Assembly: GCA_022709625.1 (NCBI GenBank)
Contig: JAKLIL010000084.1
Location: 1 to 7,181 of the forward strand
DNA length: 7,181 bases
Source: Verrucomicrobiota bacterium
Lineage (GTDB): Bacteria; Verrucomicrobiota; Kiritimatiellia; CAIQIC01; Lenti-01
Direction: 5' to 3'
Part shown: in pieces, positions 5,118-7,181 of the stretch
Position numbering within the stretch: position 1 is the first letter of the stretch
How the letters are laid out: each line of letters starts with the position of its first letter
Translations under genes and position numbers: made by a program
Notes under the pieces: model-generated
Database searches by the model: none
Seen by the model: the letters and a program-made list of their open reading frames with translations, nothing else
What the model was told of the DNA's origin: nothing

Positions 5118-6065
5118 CTACGGCATCCGCAGGACCTGGCCCGCCACCGGCGCCGGATCCCCGAGCCGCGGCGGCGGCGATAGCGGTTCGCGGGCGCCTT
5201 GGCGCCACCCCTGCACAAAGGGTATTAGCCCGTACCAATTGCCTTCGCAGACGAAGCGCAGCACGACGTACAGCGCGTGGGGCCAACCCGTCAACCAGCG
5301 GTACCGGCGGAATTTCCGCCGGAAAACGGACTCGCTCCGGCCGTAGGTGCGCCAGAATTCCGGTTTGCGGGTGCCGGCGCCGGTGGTCTTGGAAATCTTG
5401 TGCCACACGTGGGCTTCCGGCACGTAGCGGATCTCGAAGCCCGCCTCGCGGGAGCGGATGCTCAAGTCGTAGTCTTCGTAGAAAAAATGGTAGTCCGCGT
5501 CGAGCAGGCCGGCTTGCGCGAGCATGGCGCGGCTGAACATGACCACGCAGAACGTGGCGTATGCCAGGGCTTGCGGCCGGTCGAAGCGGCGATCGCCGGG
5601 CCGCCGCGTCTTGCGCATGTAGATCACGGGGGGAAAGCGGCGCAAGGCGGATCCGGCCGACCAGACGACGTCCGGATAGGCATAATAAAAGATTTTGGGA
5701 ACCAGCATGCCCGCCTGCGGATGCGTCTGGGCGGCTTGGACCAGACGGCGGACGAACGGAGGCGCGACCTTGGTGTCGTTGTTGAGAATCACGACGTAAT
5801 CGGCGCCATGGTCCAGCGCATGGCGCAAGCCGGCATTCAGGCCGCCCGCGACGCCGGCATTGGGCTCCAGACGCAAAACGCCGCCGCGGGCCACGGCCGC
5901 CATGACCTGCGCGCAGGCTTGCGGCTCGCTGCCGTTGTCGACGTATAGGATGTTCAGGGGCGCGTAGTCGACCTGCGCCAGGCTCTGCAGGCACTCGATG
6001 GTGTCCTCGGGATGGTTGTAGCCGAGCACCACGGCCCACACGCGCGGTTGTTCGCCGCCGGCCAT
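5118..6065 (-). CDS. Family 2 glycosyltransferase (WbbL/rhamnosyltransferase-like)
   Basis: A 315-residue GT2 enzyme with the GT-A fold, expected to move a sugar from a nucleotide donor to a growing surface glycan at the cytoplasmic face of the membrane. Seen in order are AVVLGYNHPEDTIECLQSL (11-29), YVDNGS (41-46), the donor-binding PNAGVAGGLNAGLRHAL (68-84), the metal-binding ILNNDTKV (93-100), ATFCVVMFSRAML (170-182) and FFYEDYDLSIRSREAGF (194-210), whose Glu197-Asp198 gives the likely catalytic base, then VWHK (220-223). This pattern is typical of WbbL-like rhamnosyl and related transferases; donor and acceptor cannot be read from sequence. The C-terminal part (about 255-290) is aromatic and basic and may touch the membrane. 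The ATG lies 3 bases after the acyltransferase stop, with GGAGGG about 10 bases upstream inside that gene, so the two are co-transcribed. Confidence 0.93.
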   Translation of the reverse strand: MAGGEQPRVWAVVLGYNHPEDTIECLQSLAQVDYAPLNILYVDNGSEPQACAQVMAAVARGGVLRLEPNAGVAGGLNAGLRHALDHGADYVVILNNDTKVAPPFVRRLVQAAQTHPQAGMLVPKIFYYAYPDVVWSAGSALRRFPPVIYMRKTRRPGDRRFDRPQALAYATFCVVMFSRAMLAQAGLLDADYHFFYEDYDLSIRSREAGFEIRYVPEAHVWHKISKTTGAGTRKPEFWRTYGRSESVFRRKFRRYRWLTGWPHALYVVLRFVCEGNWYGLIPFVQGWRQGAREPLSPPPRLGDPAPVAGQVLRMP

Positions 6066-6068
6066 GGC

Positions 6069-6764
6069 CTAGCCGCCCTCCGCGCGCGTTTCGGCGCCGG
6101 ACACCGCTAGCCAAGCCCGGCGCCCGGGATCGTAGCGCCTGACGACGCGCGCGGGGGCGCCGACGGCCACGCTGTATTCCGGCAGATCGCCGGTCACGAC
6201 CGAATTGGCGCCAACCACGCAGTGGCGGCCGATGTGGACGTTGCCGACTACGCAAACGTTGGCCCCCAGCCAGCAGTCGTCCCCGATGACGACTTCGCCC
6301 GGCGTTTGCAGCGGCTGGGCCTTGACGCTCCGGTCGGGATCGGCATAGGCATGGTTGTTGTCGGCAATGAAGCAACCCACGGCGATCATCGTGTCGGCGC
6401 CGACGACGACCCGCCGGGCGCAGGAAATCCGCGCGCCGCTGTTGATGAAACACCCGCGCTTGAGCACGATGTCCGGGGCAAACGCCTGCGGCGGAGACGC
6501 CCACGGGTACGACTCCAGGGCCTGCAGCGCCACGTCGTCCGCCAGCACCACGTCGTCTTCGACGCGAATGCGTTCGGGACCGTGCACCCGGAGGCGTGCG
6601 CCGATGGATATGCGCCGGCCGGCCTGGCCGAAGCGGCCCAGCCAGTACTGCCGCACGCACAGGGCCCGGAACTTGCCCCAGGCCAGGATCGCGGCCCCGG
6701 CCCACCGGAGGGGCAAACCGGGCCGGGCGGACGACGCAGAACCCTCTGGACGACGCGGATTCAC
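6069..6764 (-). CDS. Hexapeptide-repeat (left-handed beta-helix) acyltransferase
   Basis: A 231-residue O-acyltransferase, most likely acetyl, of the maltose O-acetyltransferase/WbbJ/WcaF type, which decorates sugars using acetyl-CoA. Hexapeptide turns run from about 52 to 203: IRVEDDVVLADDVAL (66-80), IVLKRGCFINSGARISC (99-115), VVVGADTMIAVGCFI (119-133), VVIGDDCWLGANVCVVGNV (158-176) and HCVVGANSVVTGDLPEYSVA (181-200), closing with VGAPARVVRRY (201-211). His138 in DNNHAYADPDRS (135-146) matches the catalytic His of the family. The Arg-rich first 50 residues are longer than in simple members. The GTG start has no clear Shine-Dalgarno site; an in-frame stop 15 codons upstream and no internal ATG before the helix make GTG the best choice, but the start is uncertain. 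It is the first gene of the pair with the glycosyltransferase. Confidence 0.9.
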   Translation of the reverse strand: MNPRRPEGSASSARPGLPLRWAGAAILAWGKFRALCVRQYWLGRFGQAGRRISIGARLRVHGPERIRVEDDVVLADDVALQALESYPWASPPQAFAPDIVLKRGCFINSGARISCARRVVVGADTMIAVGCFIADNNHAYADPDRSVKAQPLQTPGEVVIGDDCWLGANVCVVGNVHIGRHCVVGANSVVTGDLPEYSVAVGAPARVVRRYDPGRRAWLAVSGAETRAEGG

Positions 6765-6863
6765 GGTGGACAGACTGGCAAACCGCTTTGCACGAGTAAA
6801 GCCTCATGTCGCCGCAGCCGGCGGGCGCCATGCGAGTGGCCGCCGCCGGAAGCAACATCCCGG

Positions 6864-6891
6864 TTGACAGCCTTCGGAACGATGCGATATT
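6864..6891 (+). promoter_or_regulatory. Probable sigma70-type promoter of the SGNH hydrolase gene
   Basis: A perfect TTGACA (6864-6869), a 16-base spacer and GATATT (6886-6891, four of six consensus bases) point toward the plus-strand gene. RNA would begin near 6898, leaving a leader of about 19 bases that holds AAGGA (6904-6908). The site lies in the divergent gap between the acyltransferase and this gene. No equally good promoter was found for the minus strand there. Confidence 0.6.
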
Positions 6892-6916
6892 TGGAATTCG
6901 TTCAAGGATACGTTCG

Positions 6917-7181
6917 ATGAAGTCGCTGCCCATCGCCATGTTGTGGCTGGCCTCGTTGTTGCCGGCCGCCGTTTCCGCGCAGCATGCGCCCCCGGACCCG
7001 CAACTGCCGAAGGTTCTCGTCATCGGGGATTCCATCTCCATGGAGTACACCCCGTTGGTCGCCGAGCTGCTGGCCGGCAAGGAAATGGTCGTCCACCACG
7101 CCGGCAATGCGGGGCCCACCCTCCGGGGCCTGGCCAACCTTTCGGCGTATCTGGGAGACGAGCACTGGGATGCCATCCATT
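6917..7181 (+). CDS. Secreted SGNH/GDSL-family hydrolase, N-terminal part (3' end outside window)
   Basis: The 88 visible residues begin with a signal peptide: Lys2, a hydrophobic core (about 4-18) and a likely cut after VSA (19-21). The SGNH block I VLVIGDSISMEY (33-44) has the nucleophile Ser39, and block II reads AGNAGPTLRGL (62-72), followed by DEHWDAIH (81-88). In this family the continuation normally holds the Gly/Asn and Asp/His blocks, outside the window. Such proteins are exported esterases or carbohydrate esterases; the GNAGPT form is common in bacteria rich in polysaccharide-degrading enzymes (family knowledge from memory). The ATG is supported by AAGGA (6904-6908) eight bases upstream and by the signal peptide. 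It diverges from the sugar genes and may not be related to them. The substrate is unknown. Confidence 0.88.
   Translation, partial: MKSLPIAMLWLASLLPAAVSAQHAPPDPQLPKVLVIGDSISMEYTPLVAELLAGKEMVVHHAGNAGPTLRGLANLSAYLGDEHWDAIH

Noticed and set aside
5088..5120. Possible intrinsic terminator after the glycosyltransferase (CGGCG...CGCCG, 9-base loop).
   Set aside because: The stem is only 5 bp with a large loop and is followed by a G-rich sequence rather than a U tract.
4358..5536. Plus-strand open frame rich in Arg and Gly across the lipoprotein and glycosyltransferase end.
   Set aside because: The poly-Arg/Gly run is the antisense reading of the Pro/Thr repeat. It spans two opposite-strand genes and an intergenic promoter region.
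5107..7176. 689-residue minus-strand open frame across the glycosyltransferase, acyltransferase and the SGNH region.
   Set aside because: It is an out-of-frame shadow of two clear same-strand genes and crosses the divergent promoter gap.

Overview
The window is compact, GC-rich bacterial DNA. It carries eight protein-coding genes: seven on the minus strand and one partial gene on the plus strand. No RNA gene, insertion sequence, CRISPR array or phage gene was seen. The largest gap between genes is about 155 bases, so no stretch over 300 bases lacks a gene. A Gram-negative host is suggested by the cell-surface sugar genes, the probable lipoprotein and the secreted hydrolase. The 'GNAGPT'-type SGNH hydrolase recalls Planctomycetes, Verrucomicrobia and Kiritimatiellota, but this is only an impression and the taxon is not fixed by the sequence.

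Layout in minus-strand transcription order (right to left): a hexapeptide-repeat acyltransferase (6764-6069) and a family 2 glycosyltransferase (6065-5118) form a tight pair. Next is a lone predicted lipoprotein with a Pro/Thr linker (5056-4385), which has its own promoter-like sequence and possibly a leaderless transcript. Then comes a tightly packed four-gene unit: glucose-1-phosphate cytidylyltransferase (rfbF, 4345-3569), a zinc-ribbon sugar C-methyltransferase (3563-2334), an RmlC-type sugar epimerase (2337-1807) and a DUF4910/COG4310 aminopeptidase-like protein with a C-terminal winged helix (1801-479). Last is the 5' part of guaB, IMP dehydrogenase (324-1, running off the window), with its own promoter-like sequence and a small leader hairpin. 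At the right edge a secreted SGNH hydrolase (6917 onward, plus strand) runs divergently from a good promoter.

How the genes work together (inference): RfbF makes CDP-glucose, a 4,6-dehydratase not present here would give CDP-4-keto-6-deoxyglucose, the methyltransferase adds a methyl group (most likely at C3), and the RmlC homologue epimerises the ring. The product would be a branched 6-deoxy sugar for a surface glycan, with the glycosyltransferase and acyltransferase acting on assembly or decoration. The 4,6-dehydratase and the final ketoreductase are missing from the window. The role of the aminopeptidase-like protein, a frequent companion of such sugar genes, is not known and is the most open question here.
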